Positions 9,010 to 16,083 of a DNA stretch of 64,000 nucleotides are shown one piece after another (the stretch's first letter is position 1; the number at the start of each line of letters is the position of its first letter). The position numbers and the translations under genes are program-made. Origin of the DNA: Aurantibacillus circumpalustris (GTDB taxonomy: Bacteria > Bacteroidota > Bacteroidia > B-17B0 > Aurantibacillaceae). The stretch is taken from assembly GCF_029625215.1 (NCBI RefSeq), contig NZ_CP121197.1:1364001-1428000 (forward strand), given 5' to 3'. The notes beneath the pieces were generated by a model. That model saw only the letters and a list, made by a program, of their open reading frames with translations. It made no database searches and was not told the origin of the DNA.

Positions 9010-10098
9010 ATGAAACTAAATATTAATGTATGGCGAATTATTGGAGTACTCGCTCTAATCTTTTTTGTACTTATTTTCTTTAAAATTGTTATTTATCTTC
9101 TTATTTCGCTTGTTCTTTTTTTACTAGGCTCTCCTGTTACTTATCGCTTAAACCGAGTAAAGATTGGTTCAAAAAAAATTCCAAATAGTATTTCTGCATT
9201 ATTTACCCTTGTATTAATCATTAGCATTCTTTTTGGTTTCTTTTACCTGATTATACCGCCACTGGCCAGTGAAATAGACTTTCTTTATGGGCTTAATTTT
9301 TACGAGGTCATGCATAATACACTCAATCAATTTCCTTCTTTTAAATCATTGCTTTTAAAATTCGGCTCAGAAGAAGCCATCAAACAAAATGTAACCGAAC
9401 AACTTAGTGGATTTATGAGTGCCAACAATATAGGCTTTATAGTAAATAACATTTTCGCGTATTTTAGTACCATTACCGCTGGAATACTTTGTGTATTATT
9501 TATTACTTTTTTCCTTTTAAGAGATTCCAACATTGTAAAAGAAAGTATTTTGGTAATAACGCCATCTGGATACGAAAACGCAACAAGCGATATATTGCGT
9601 ACTAGCAAGAAAATGCTAAGCAAATACTTCACCGGTTTGTTTTTAGACATGGTTATTGTTGGGACAACGGTACTTGTTAGTTTGTCTATTTTAGGGATTA
9701 AAAACGCTTTGGTAATTGCCTTTTTTGCCTCCATACTGAATGTTATTCCTTACATAGGCTCCATGATCACTGTGATAATAGCACTTACTTTGGGAGTAAG
9801 CAGTTGCATTAGTACTGGAAGTTATGAACTTATTAGTCCGACCATTTATAAAATATTTTTCACCTTACTCAGTATAAATTTATTAGACGGCTTTATTTTG
9901 CAACCCTTTATTTTCTCCAATTCTGTAAAAGCACACCCGCTTGAAATATTTCTTGTAACGCTTATGGCTGCTAGTCTTGGCGGTGTATTTGCGATGGTTG
10001 TTGCCCTTCCAACCTATACTTTAATTCGCATTGTTGCAAAAGAATTTTTAACGCACTTAAAATTCTTTAAAAAAATATCTGAAAAAATTAATTCCTGA
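9010..10098 (+). CDS. AI-2E family transporter (PerM/YdiK-like permease)
   Basis: 362-aa polytopic inner-membrane protein of the AI-2E/PerM family. It has TM helices near the N-terminus (about 10-45 and 60-85), a hydrophilic segment, then a helix block with FLLRDSN, the typical NVIPYIGSMITVIIALTLG motif and the terminal segment LEIFLVTLMAASLGGVFAM. Family members export small molecules or act as ion antiporters; no substrate can be read from the sequence. I chose ATG 9010 over an upstream TTG at 9001 because the promoter box overlaps that TTG. It is followed 2 nt later by the DUF2461 gene. Confidence 0.88.
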   Translation: MKLNINVWRIIGVLALIFFVLIFFKIVIYLLISLVLFLLGSPVTYRLNRVKIGSKKIPNSISALFTLVLIISILFGFFYLIIPPLASEIDFLYGLNFYEVMHNTLNQFPSFKSLLLKFGSEEAIKQNVTEQLSGFMSANNIGFIVNNIFAYFSTITAGILCVLFITFFLLRDSNIVKESILVITPSGYENATSDILRTSKKMLSKYFTGLFLDMVIVGTTVLVSLSILGIKNALVIAFFASILNVIPYIGSMITVIIALTLGVSSCISTGSYELISPTIYKIFFTLLSINLLDGFILQPFIFSNSVKAHPLEIFLVTLMAASLGGVFAMVVALPTYTLIRIVAKEFLTHLKFFKKISEKINS

Positions 10099-10100
10099 TT

Positions 10101-10757
10101 ATGCTAAAGACCGTTTCCTTTTTAAAAAAAATTAAAGCGAATAATAATCGTGATTGGTTCGAAAAAAACAAAAACAGTTATTTGGAAGCCAAAGAAGAGC
10201 ACGAAATTTTTATTGACAAAATAATAAAGGGTGTTGCCAAATTTGACAAAAAGATTTCCCCAGATATGAAGGCGAAAGATTGTGTTTTTAGGATATATAA
10301 AGATGTACGTTTTTCAAAAGATAAAACACCTTACAAAAACAATTTTGGCGCTAGTATTAACCCAGGAGGAAAAAAGTCTTTAGTAGCTGGTTATTATTTA
10401 CATATTGAGCCAGGAGCAAGTTTTTTGGCTGGAGGAGTGTATATGCCGGAAGCGGAAATGCTGAATGCGATCAGACAAGAAATCGATTACAATCCCGATC
10501 CCTTTTTTAAAATTTTAAATTCAATTTCATTCAAAAAGTATTTTAAAGGTCTTGATGATGAAGGCAAGTTAAAAACTGCGCCAAAAGGATTTGATAAAGA
10601 GCACCCACATTTAGAGATTCTGAAAAACAAACATTTTTTGGTGAGTTATCCCTTATCGGATAAACAATTAAACGAGAAAGATATTGAAAAAACTATTGTT
10701 GCAGGGTTTAGAGCTATGAATCCGTTTTTGGAATATTTAAGAATTGCGACTTCATAG
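10101..10757 (+). CDS. DUF2461 domain-containing protein
   Basis: 218-aa soluble protein spanning the whole DUF2461 (TIGR02453) family. Recognisable parts are NNNRDWFEKNKNSYLEAK near the N-terminus, the central FRIYKDVRFSKDKTPYKNN, and GASFLAGGVYMPEAEML. The molecular function is not established; homologues are widespread in Bacteroidota and also occur in fungi. It starts 2 nt after the AI-2E-family stop, so the two genes are almost certainly one transcript. Confidence 0.88.
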   Translation: MLKTVSFLKKIKANNNRDWFEKNKNSYLEAKEEHEIFIDKIIKGVAKFDKKISPDMKAKDCVFRIYKDVRFSKDKTPYKNNFGASINPGGKKSLVAGYYLHIEPGASFLAGGVYMPEAEMLNAIRQEIDYNPDPFFKILNSISFKKYFKGLDDEGKLKTAPKGFDKEHPHLEILKNKHFLVSYPLSDKQLNEKDIEKTIVAGFRAMNPFLEYLRIATS

Positions 10758-10794
10758 GATTATTTGAGTTGAATCTTCTGGAGATGTTTTTGTT

Positions 10795-11169
10795 CTATTT
10801 CTTAAAGAAAAAATATACTGCTCCAATTAAAAATAAAAAACCAACGATGTGATTCCATTTGAGTTCATCAGTTTTAAAAAACAGAAGCGTAAAAATTATA
10901 AATACGGAAATAGAAATTACTTCCTGAATCAATTTTAATTGCCACATATTAAATGGCCCACCATTTATTGTACTCCCTATTCTATTAGCTGGTACCATTA
11001 AAGAATATTCCAATAAAGCTATTCCCCAACTGATCAATATTATTGTTATCAATCCTGCATTTTTTAAAACAGGAAGATCTTTAAAACGTAAATGTCCGTA
11101 CCAGGCAATCGTCATAAACGTGTTGGAGGCAATCAGTAAAAGAATGGTTGCGAGCGGACGGGACATCAT
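10795..11169 (-). CDS. DMT-superfamily DUF486 membrane protein
   Basis: 124-aa protein with four predicted TM helices (about 5-23, 36-56, 78-98 and 103-121) and the family segment EYSLMVPANRIG...NMWQLKLIQEVIS. DUF486 proteins belong to the drug/metabolite transporter fold at half size and probably act as dimers; the substrate is unknown. Two consecutive ATG codons are available (11169 and 11166). The first overlaps the marC stop as ATGA, suggesting translational coupling. Confidence 0.85.
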   Translation of the reverse strand: MMSRPLATILLLIASNTFMTIAWYGHLRFKDLPVLKNAGLITIILISWGIALLEYSLMVPANRIGSTINGGPFNMWQLKLIQEVISISVFIIFTLLFFKTDELKWNHIVGFLFLIGAVYFFFKK

Positions 11170-11738
11170 AGGCCGGTGTATTTTCTAAATAATTTAATAG
11201 CTAAGGCCAGTAGCACAATTCCAAACACTTTTTTAATGATAGCTATACCGCCCACACCAAGAAGTTTTTCTAAAAGTGTAATGTATTTTAATACAAAATA
11301 AACAATAATCACGTTAAAAAAAATGGCAATAATAATCGATAGTAAATTATATTCTGCGCGAATAGACAATAATGTTGTTAACGTACCCGTTCCTGCAATG
11401 AGTGGAAAGGCTAGTGGAATGATGGATGCAGTCGCTGGAATATCATCTCTATAAATTTTTATTCCCAGTAACATTTCAAGCGCAATAAAAAACAACACAA
11501 AAGAACCAGCAATAGCAAAGTCCTCAACTGTGATTCCAATAATCTCTAGAATAGACTGGCCAACAAGTAAAAAGATGAGCATAATGAGTAAAGACACCCA
11601 TGAGGCTTTGAATGCATTAATGTTTCCTACATTTTGTTTTAAATTAATTACTACAGGGATGGAGCCAATAATATCTATTACCGCAAAAAGCACCGTAGTA
11701 ACTTTTAAAATTTCAACTATATCAAACACTAAATTCAC
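11166..11738 (-). CDS. MarC family integral membrane protein
   Basis: 190-aa protein with six predicted TM helices, covering the MarC/UPF0056 family. Characteristic parts are the N-terminal FAVIDIIGSIPVVINL and PLAFPLIAGTGTLTTLL at about residues 105-122. Despite the name, MarC proteins are not shown to confer drug resistance and their function is unsettled. The start is GTG at 11738. It is first in a two-gene operon with the DUF486 gene. Confidence 0.9.
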   Translation of the reverse strand: MNLVFDIVEILKVTTVLFAVIDIIGSIPVVINLKQNVGNINAFKASWVSLLIMLIFLLVGQSILEIIGITVEDFAIAGSFVLFFIALEMLLGIKIYRDDIPATASIIPLAFPLIAGTGTLTTLLSIRAEYNLLSIIIAIFFNVIIVYFVLKYITLLEKLLGVGGIAIIKKVFGIVLLALAIKLFRKYTGL

Positions 11739-11820
11739 AAGTGTAAAGCTAATTTATTCCGAATTATGGAACAAATAATTCCAAACTCAAAACAACTTCA
11801 CAAGTCTGATCTAAATTTTA

Positions 11821-11828
11821 TACATTTA
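11821..11828 (+). promoter_or_regulatory. Candidate promoter box TACATTTA
   Basis: One mismatch to TAnnTTTG, 27 nt upstream of the ATG at 11856. It lies inside the longer version of the glycosyltransferase frame and so argues for the shorter start. Confidence 0.35.
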
Positions 11829-11855
11829 TACAGCTTTTCAAAATGGGGAAATAAA

Positions 11856-12941
11856 ATGCCTAATGTACTTATTCTTTGTGCCCACCGACCTAAACGCTCA
11901 CCGAGTCAGCGCTATAGGTTTGAGCAGTATTTGCCCTTTTTAAAACAACACGGATTTAATTTTACATTTTCTTACCTTTTAAATGAAAAAGACGATACCA
12001 CTTTTTATTCACAGGGAAATTTTCTTGTAAAAATTTTTATCCTTATAAAATCTGTTTTAATTCGTTTAAAAGATTGTTTTCGTTTTAAAAATTTCGACAT
12101 TATTTTTATTCAACGGGAAGCCTCTTTTTTAGGAACTTCTTATTTTGAAAAACGCGCGCACAAATCTGGAGCTTATGTGATTTTTGATTTTGACGATAGT
12201 ATTTGGTTGGCTGATACTAGTCCCGGAAATAAAAAATGGGAGTTTATTAAAAAGCCTGAAAAATTTTTCAGGAATATTTCTTATGCAAATTGTGTAATTG
12301 CTGGTAATAGTTACCTGGCTAAGAAATCTCAAACAATAAATAAAAATACAAAGGTTATTCCTACTACCATTGATACTGACTTTCATATGCCGAAACCGAA
12401 GCTTAGAAATAATGAAATAATAACTATTGGCTGGAGTGGTAGTATTAGCACCGTAAAACATTTTGAGACATTGCTCCCCGTTTTAATGAAAATCAAATTA
12501 GCTTATGGAAATAAAGTAAACTTTAAAGTGCTCGGTGACCCGCATTATTCAAGCGCGGATCTCAACGTAATTCCAAAAGCATGGACAGAAACTACCGAAG
12601 TAGATGAACTTAACAGTTTTGATATTGGCATTATGCCATTACCAGACGATGCCTGGGCTAATGGTAAATGTGGACTGAAAGCCTTATCTTACATGGCCTG
12701 TGAGATTGCAGTTGTGATAAGTGCTGTTGGAATAAATAAAGAAATTGTGGAGCAAGATAAAAACGGATTTCTGGCTAGTACGGAAGATGAGTGGTTTCGT
12801 TGCTTAAGTCAACTGATTGATGATAAAACTATAAGAAACGAGATGGGGAAAGCCGGGAGAAAAACGGTCATTGAACGATATTCGGTTGAGGCAAATAAAG
12901 CGAAATACTTAGAAATTTTTAACAATGGCCGAATGCGTTGA
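11856..12941 (+). CDS. Glycosyltransferase family 4-like protein
   Basis: 361-aa GT-B glycosyltransferase. The N-terminal half contains RPKRSPSQRYRFEQY and IFDFDDSIW. The C-terminal half has the nucleotide-sugar part GWSGSISTVKHFE, a PLPDDAWANGKCGLKALSYMA donor-binding region with a following GI.KEIVEQ.KNG segment, and a terminal YSVEANKAKYLEIF helix. The donor and acceptor sugars cannot be told. ATG 11856 is preferred to an upstream in-frame ATG at 11766, because the extra 30 residues do not resemble the family N-terminus and a promoter-like box lies between. It is separate from the main polysaccharide cluster and overlaps the next gene by 17 bp. Confidence 0.82.
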   Translation: MPNVLILCAHRPKRSPSQRYRFEQYLPFLKQHGFNFTFSYLLNEKDDTTFYSQGNFLVKIFILIKSVLIRLKDCFRFKNFDIIFIQREASFLGTSYFEKRAHKSGAYVIFDFDDSIWLADTSPGNKKWEFIKKPEKFFRNISYANCVIAGNSYLAKKSQTINKNTKVIPTTIDTDFHMPKPKLRNNEIITIGWSGSISTVKHFETLLPVLMKIKLAYGNKVNFKVLGDPHYSSADLNVIPKAWTETTEVDELNSFDIGIMPLPDDAWANGKCGLKALSYMACEIAVVISAVGINKEIVEQDKNGFLASTEDEWFRCLSQLIDDKTIRNEMGKAGRKTVIERYSVEANKAKYLEIFNNGRMR

Positions 12942-13278
12942 TCATTTTTTTAATGCGCAAGACGAGCCTTATAGAAGTTGTCTTCTTTTTCTACGCAGCT
13001 TTATACTTGACTTTTCAGAAAGGGTTGAAGAACAACGAAAAAACAATACGCCCTTTTATTATTATCAAAAAAAATGGTTTTGTTTTATTTCCTATGATCC
13101 CAAGGGTAAAGAGATCTACATTAGTTTTGTACATGGAAATAAAATTAGTCATCCAACACTTTTAAGCGAAGGAAGAAAAAAAATGAAGATTTTTCGAATA
13201 GATGCTCATGAAGACATTGATATTAAAAGTCTTGAAGAGATTCTGACAATGGCAATTAAAATACACGCTTCAAGTTAA
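12925..13278 (+). CDS. DUF1801 domain-containing protein
   Basis: 117-aa protein resembling the DUF1801/YdhG-like fold: an N-terminal helix around VDHFFNAQDEPYRSCLLFLR, the FYYYQKKWFCFISYDPKGKEIYISF strand region (residues about 44-68), and a C-terminal DIKSLEEILTMAIKIH helix. Its function is unknown. The 17-bp overlap with the upstream glycosyltransferase implies co-transcription. Confidence 0.7.
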   Translation: MAECVDHFFNAQDEPYRSCLLFLRSFILDFSERVEEQRKNNTPFYYYQKKWFCFISYDPKGKEIYISFVHGNKISHPTLLSEGRKKMKIFRIDAHEDIDIKSLEEILTMAIKIHASS

Positions 13279-13295
13279 TACACGCTTTTCGAAAA

Positions 13296-13341
13296 CTCCT
13301 TTTGTATTGCCTTGATTTGTCTCGCAAAATTTTAAGAGGCT
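13296..13341 (+). repeat. Partial copy of an intergenic repeat
   Basis: CTCCTTTT at 13296 and TCGCAAAATTTTAAGAGGCT at 13322-13341 match, in the same order and with similar spacing, the right arm of the nested-palindrome repeat at 55346-55391. The second block agrees at 18 of 20 bases. Probably a decayed copy. Confidence 0.5.
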
Positions 13342-13415
13342 GATAACGGGTACTCTCTCACATGAAGGAATAGCGTAGAGCGTTAGGCTTATCTGGTATC
13401 GCTCTATTTATAAAC

Positions 13416-13446
13416 AAAAACCACCAAGAAAAACTTGGTGGTTTTT
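13416..13446. terminator. Bidirectional terminator
   Basis: A 12-bp stem AAAACCACCAAG/CTTGGTGGTTTT with an A5 loop, flanked by A on the left and T on the right. It can end both the rightward DUF1801 transcript and the leftward glyA transcript. Confidence 0.82.
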
Positions 13447-13468
13447 GGTATTAAGATTGTTTCAGTTA

Positions 13469-14749
13469 TTATGAATTCGCAAACAATGGATATTTTTCCA
13501 TCATAGTATTTACCTTCTTTTTAACTTTTGCTAATTCTTTAGCATTGTCTTTATTCATTAGAACATTGTCAATGTGTTCAACAATCTTCAAACAATCTTT
13601 TTCTTTAAGTCCTCTAGTAGTGATTGCCGGAGAACCAATACGAATGCCGGATGTTACAAAGGCCGACTTATCATCAAATGGTACCATGTTTTTATTTACC
13701 GTGATATTTACTTGTTCAAGCGCTGCTAATGCTTCTTTTCCATTCAAATTTTTATTACGTAAATCAATTAAAAACATGTGGTTATCTGTTCCTTTAGAAA
13801 CGATATTGTAACCCAAATCCATAAAGCCTTTAGCCATGGCCTGAGCATTTTTAATGACTTGAATGCAATAGTGCATATAATCATCGGTTAAGGCTTCTCC
13901 ATAAGCAACGGCCTTTCCAGCGATTACGTGTTCTAAAGGTCCGCCTTGTGTGCCTGGAAAAACAGCCATATCTAACACATTGCTCATCATTTTTGTTTCG
14001 CCTTTTGGGGTTTTTTCACCAAATGGATTTTCAAAATCTTTACCCATCATAATCATGCCGCCACGTGGCCCACGTAATGTTTTATGAGTAGTTGTTGTAA
14101 CAATATGACAGTGAGGAAGAGGATCATTTAAAATTCCTTTTGCGATTAATCCGCTTGGATGCGCAATGTCAGCCATTAAAAGCGCACCAACAGAATCAGC
14201 AATTTTACGTAAACGGACATAATCCCAATCGCGTGAATAAGCACTGGCACCACAAACAATCATTTTTGGTGATTCTTTTTTAGCCGTTGCTTCAAGAACG
14301 TCGTAATTAATAACGCCTGTCTCTTTTTCAACGCCATAAAAAACTGGGCGGTATAATTTACCTGAAAAATTTACTGGAGAACCATGTGTTAAGTGACCAC
14401 CATGCGAAAGATCGAGACCTAAAATAGTATCGCCAGGTTTTAAGCAAGCCAGCATCACTGCAGCATTTGCTTGTGCGCCAGAGTGCGGCTGCACGTTTAC
14501 CCATGCTGCACCGTATAATTCTTTAGCGCGATCGATTGCTAATTGCTCTATTTTATCTACGACTTCGCAACCACCGTAATAACGTTTAAAAGGTAAACCT
14601 TCAGCGTATTTATTTGTAAGTACTGAACCCATAGCTTGCATTACTTGATTACTCACGTAATTTTCGGAAGCTATCAATTCAACACCTGTTGTTTGACGGT
14701 GTAATTCCTCTTTTATTAAATTAAAAACAGTCGTATCTTTTTTTATCAT
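13469..14749 (-). CDS. glyA: Serine hydroxymethyltransferase
   Basis: PLP enzyme that interconverts serine and glycine while charging tetrahydrofolate with a one-carbon unit. The 426-aa protein matches the family length. Landmarks are [10 protein letters not shown] (24-33), the PLP-binding HSGAQAN segment (about 89-95), [10 protein letters not shown] (191-200) and Lys223 in [14 protein letters not shown]. The frame is open further upstream to 15013, but that part overlaps the XrtF-associated gene and is unlike the family; ATG 14749 fits the family start. It overlaps the upstream gene as ATGA, so this one-carbon enzyme is the last gene of the exosortase operon. Confidence 0.96.
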   Translation of the reverse strand: MIKKDTTVFNLIKEELHRQTTGVELIASENYVSNQVMQAMGSVLTNKYAEGLPFKRYYGGCEVVDKIEQLAIDRAKELYGAAWVNVQPHSGAQANAAVMLACLKPGDTILGLDLSHGGHLTHGSPVNFSGKLYRPVFYGVEKETGVINYDVLEATAKKESPKMIVCGASAYSRDWDYVRLRKIADSVGALLMADIAHPSGLIAKGILNDPLPHCHIVTTTTHKTLRGPRGGMIMMGKDFENPFGEKTPKGETKMMSNVLDMAVFPGTQGGPLEHVIAGKAVAYGEALTDDYMHYCIQVIKNAQAMAKGFMDLGYNIVSKGTDNHMFLIDLRNKNLNGKEALAALEQVNITVNKNMVPFDDKSAFVTSGIRIGSPAITTRGLKEKDCLKIVEHIDNVLMNKDNAKELAKVKKKVNTMMEKYPLFANS

Positions 14750-15222
14750 GATGGAAAGGATTTTAAATATAATTTTTCTGACGCCAATAAAATTAAGCAA
14801 ATAATTGGAGATTGCGCAATGCCCATTAGCCATCGGCTTAACGTGTACTCGCCATCCTGAAGCCTCCCACTTATAAAATAGCCGTAGGCCATTGCGAAAA
14901 ATGCAAGTACAAACATTATTAGGTAGGTGTAAACGAGAATTTTTCGAAAATAAACGACGTTGCTCAGTTTTTTTAGTGCGAAAAAATTGGCTAGGAAGTA
15001 GAACAGAATCCAAAGCAGGGTATATACATATTTTGAGTAATACAAAGTGTCGTATGAAAAACGCCTAAAAAAAATCATAATTTCAGGAAAAGGAGCGGGT
15101 GACGTAGAATGGTAGTATTTTTCGTAGAGTATTATATTTAAATGGACAAAAAAGAACTCTCGAAAATAGCCCATGGCTGCGAAGGTCAGGATAAATATGA
15201 AAGCCCAACTATACTTAAGCAT
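14746..15222 (-). CDS. Exosortase F system-associated membrane protein
   Basis: 158-aa protein with about four predicted TM helices. It matches the small partner protein that accompanies exosortase XrtF in Bacteroidota: N-terminal [22 protein letters not shown], the loop YEKYYHS and [21 protein letters not shown], and C-terminal [20 protein letters not shown]. Its role is unknown. The start at ATG 15222 overlaps the xrtF stop by 8 bp, and its stop overlaps the glyA start by 4 bp. A longer frame up to 15291 would run far into xrtF and is rejected. Confidence 0.82.
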   Translation of the reverse strand: MLKYSWAFIFILTFAAMGYFREFFFVHLNIILYEKYYHSTSPAPFPEIMIFFRRFSYDTLYYSKYVYTLLWILFYFLANFFALKKLSNVVYFRKILVYTYLIMFVLAFFAMAYGYFISGRLQDGEYTLSRWLMGIAQSPIICLILLASEKLYLKSFPS

Positions 15223-15757
15223 GATTTTTTTTCTCTGTTTTTGTGGAAAATGTATTAACCCAAATGATCCACAGGTAAAAAATAAAAGCATACACCAAAA
15301 AGGTGAAGGTGTAGGTATGATTGAAGTCTAGGTATTTAGGATAATAGTTAGCTATTAAGGCCAGAGCAACAACCCTTATTATATTAAGTAAATGGATAGC
15401 AATTATACCTGCTGGAATAAACCAAAATTTGTTTTTTTGATGCCCTGGATAGGTAATAATAAACACAGAAAATAAAGCAAATAAAGTAATAGCATTGCAA
15501 TTTGAACCCACCCATACCCCGTTAGACCCATCAATACCGATAACCTGCATATCATGATCTTGAAGAATTTTAAAAGTAATGTAACCAAAAGAATTTAAAA
15601 GCCAATCAGCCGCCTCAATAATACTACCTATAAATTTTTGATCGTAGAGTGTATACTTTTTAACAATAAATTGATAAATGAGGTAAAGGCATAGGTAAAG
15701 TGATCCTGAACCAACAATAAATTTCACAAAGGCATTGGATGTAATGCTAGCCTTCAT
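15215..15757 (-). CDS. xrtF: Exosortase family protein XrtF
   Basis: 180-aa integral membrane cysteine transpeptidase-like enzyme of the exosortase/archaeosortase family, which cuts proteins at C-terminal sorting tails. The family triad is visible: Cys87 in WVGSNCNAITLF, Arg128 in LLNIIRVVALAL and His147 in DFNHTYTFTF, each at the start of or in a predicted helix. The length and adjacent partner gene fit subtype XrtF. A small gene encoding a PIDNG-TM-basic tail lies 10 bp upstream and is the obvious candidate substrate. Confidence 0.87.
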   Translation of the reverse strand: MKASITSNAFVKFIVGSGSLYLCLYLIYQFIVKKYTLYDQKFIGSIIEAADWLLNSFGYITFKILQDHDMQVIGIDGSNGVWVGSNCNAITLFALFSVFIITYPGHQKNKFWFIPAGIIAIHLLNIIRVVALALIANYYPKYLDFNHTYTFTFLVYAFIFYLWIIWVNTFSTKTEKKNHA

Positions 15758-15767
15758 TTAAAAAGAC

Positions 15768-15998
15768 TTAGGAAAGTGTTTGTGCGCTTTTGCGGAAATC
15801 GTAGATTTTCTTTGCACCATAAAGGACACCAGCAACAATTAAAAAAATGATACCATTGTCAATTGGCACACAAGGAGGCGGCCAACAAGCGGGACCTGTT
15901 GTTCCCCCGGTAGTTGATGGTGGCGGGCTTGGTGCAGCATAACAAACCGATATGCAAATAAAAAAAACTGCTGTGAAAATTAATTTAATTGTTTTCAT
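15768..15998 (-). CDS. Small secreted protein with PID-type C-terminal sorting tail
   Basis: 76 aa. A signal peptide (about 1-21, cleavage likely after CYA) is followed by a short Pro/Thr/Gly-rich stretch with two cysteines (Cys38 and Cys43, around WPPP) and a C-terminal tail: PIDNG at 45-49, a hydrophobic helix at about 49-62, then KK and a basic end. This motif-helix-basic order is the architecture of PEP-CTERM-like exosortase signals. I recall a PID-CTERM class in Bacteroidota but cannot check it here. First gene of the operon with xrtF, so probably its substrate. After both cleavages only about 23-25 residues would remain. Confidence 0.72.
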   Translation of the reverse strand: MKTIKLIFTAVFFICISVCYAAPSPPPSTTGGTTGPACWPPPCVPIDNGIIFLIVAGVLYGAKKIYDFRKSAQTLS

Positions 15999-16055
15999 TA
16001 TAAGCCCTAAATGTATAAAAAATCCCCGAAGCCCGCAAATTATACATTAAAACTT

Positions 16056-16063
16056 TATATTTG
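16056..16063 (+). promoter_or_regulatory. Promoter box TATATTTG
   Basis: Exact TAnnTTTG, 20 nt before the TTG start of the Wzc-like kinase, in the 85-bp gap shared with the divergent exosortase operon. Confidence 0.55.
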
Positions 16064-16083
16064 TTAATTAAAACATTCTCTCA

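Noticed and set aside
9327-9734. 135-aa minus-strand open frame
   Set aside because: Antisense to the AI-2E-family permease core. No promoter and no recognisable domain.
14750-15013. Upstream extension of glyA
   Set aside because: Overlaps the XrtF-associated gene almost entirely and does not resemble the SHMT N-terminus.
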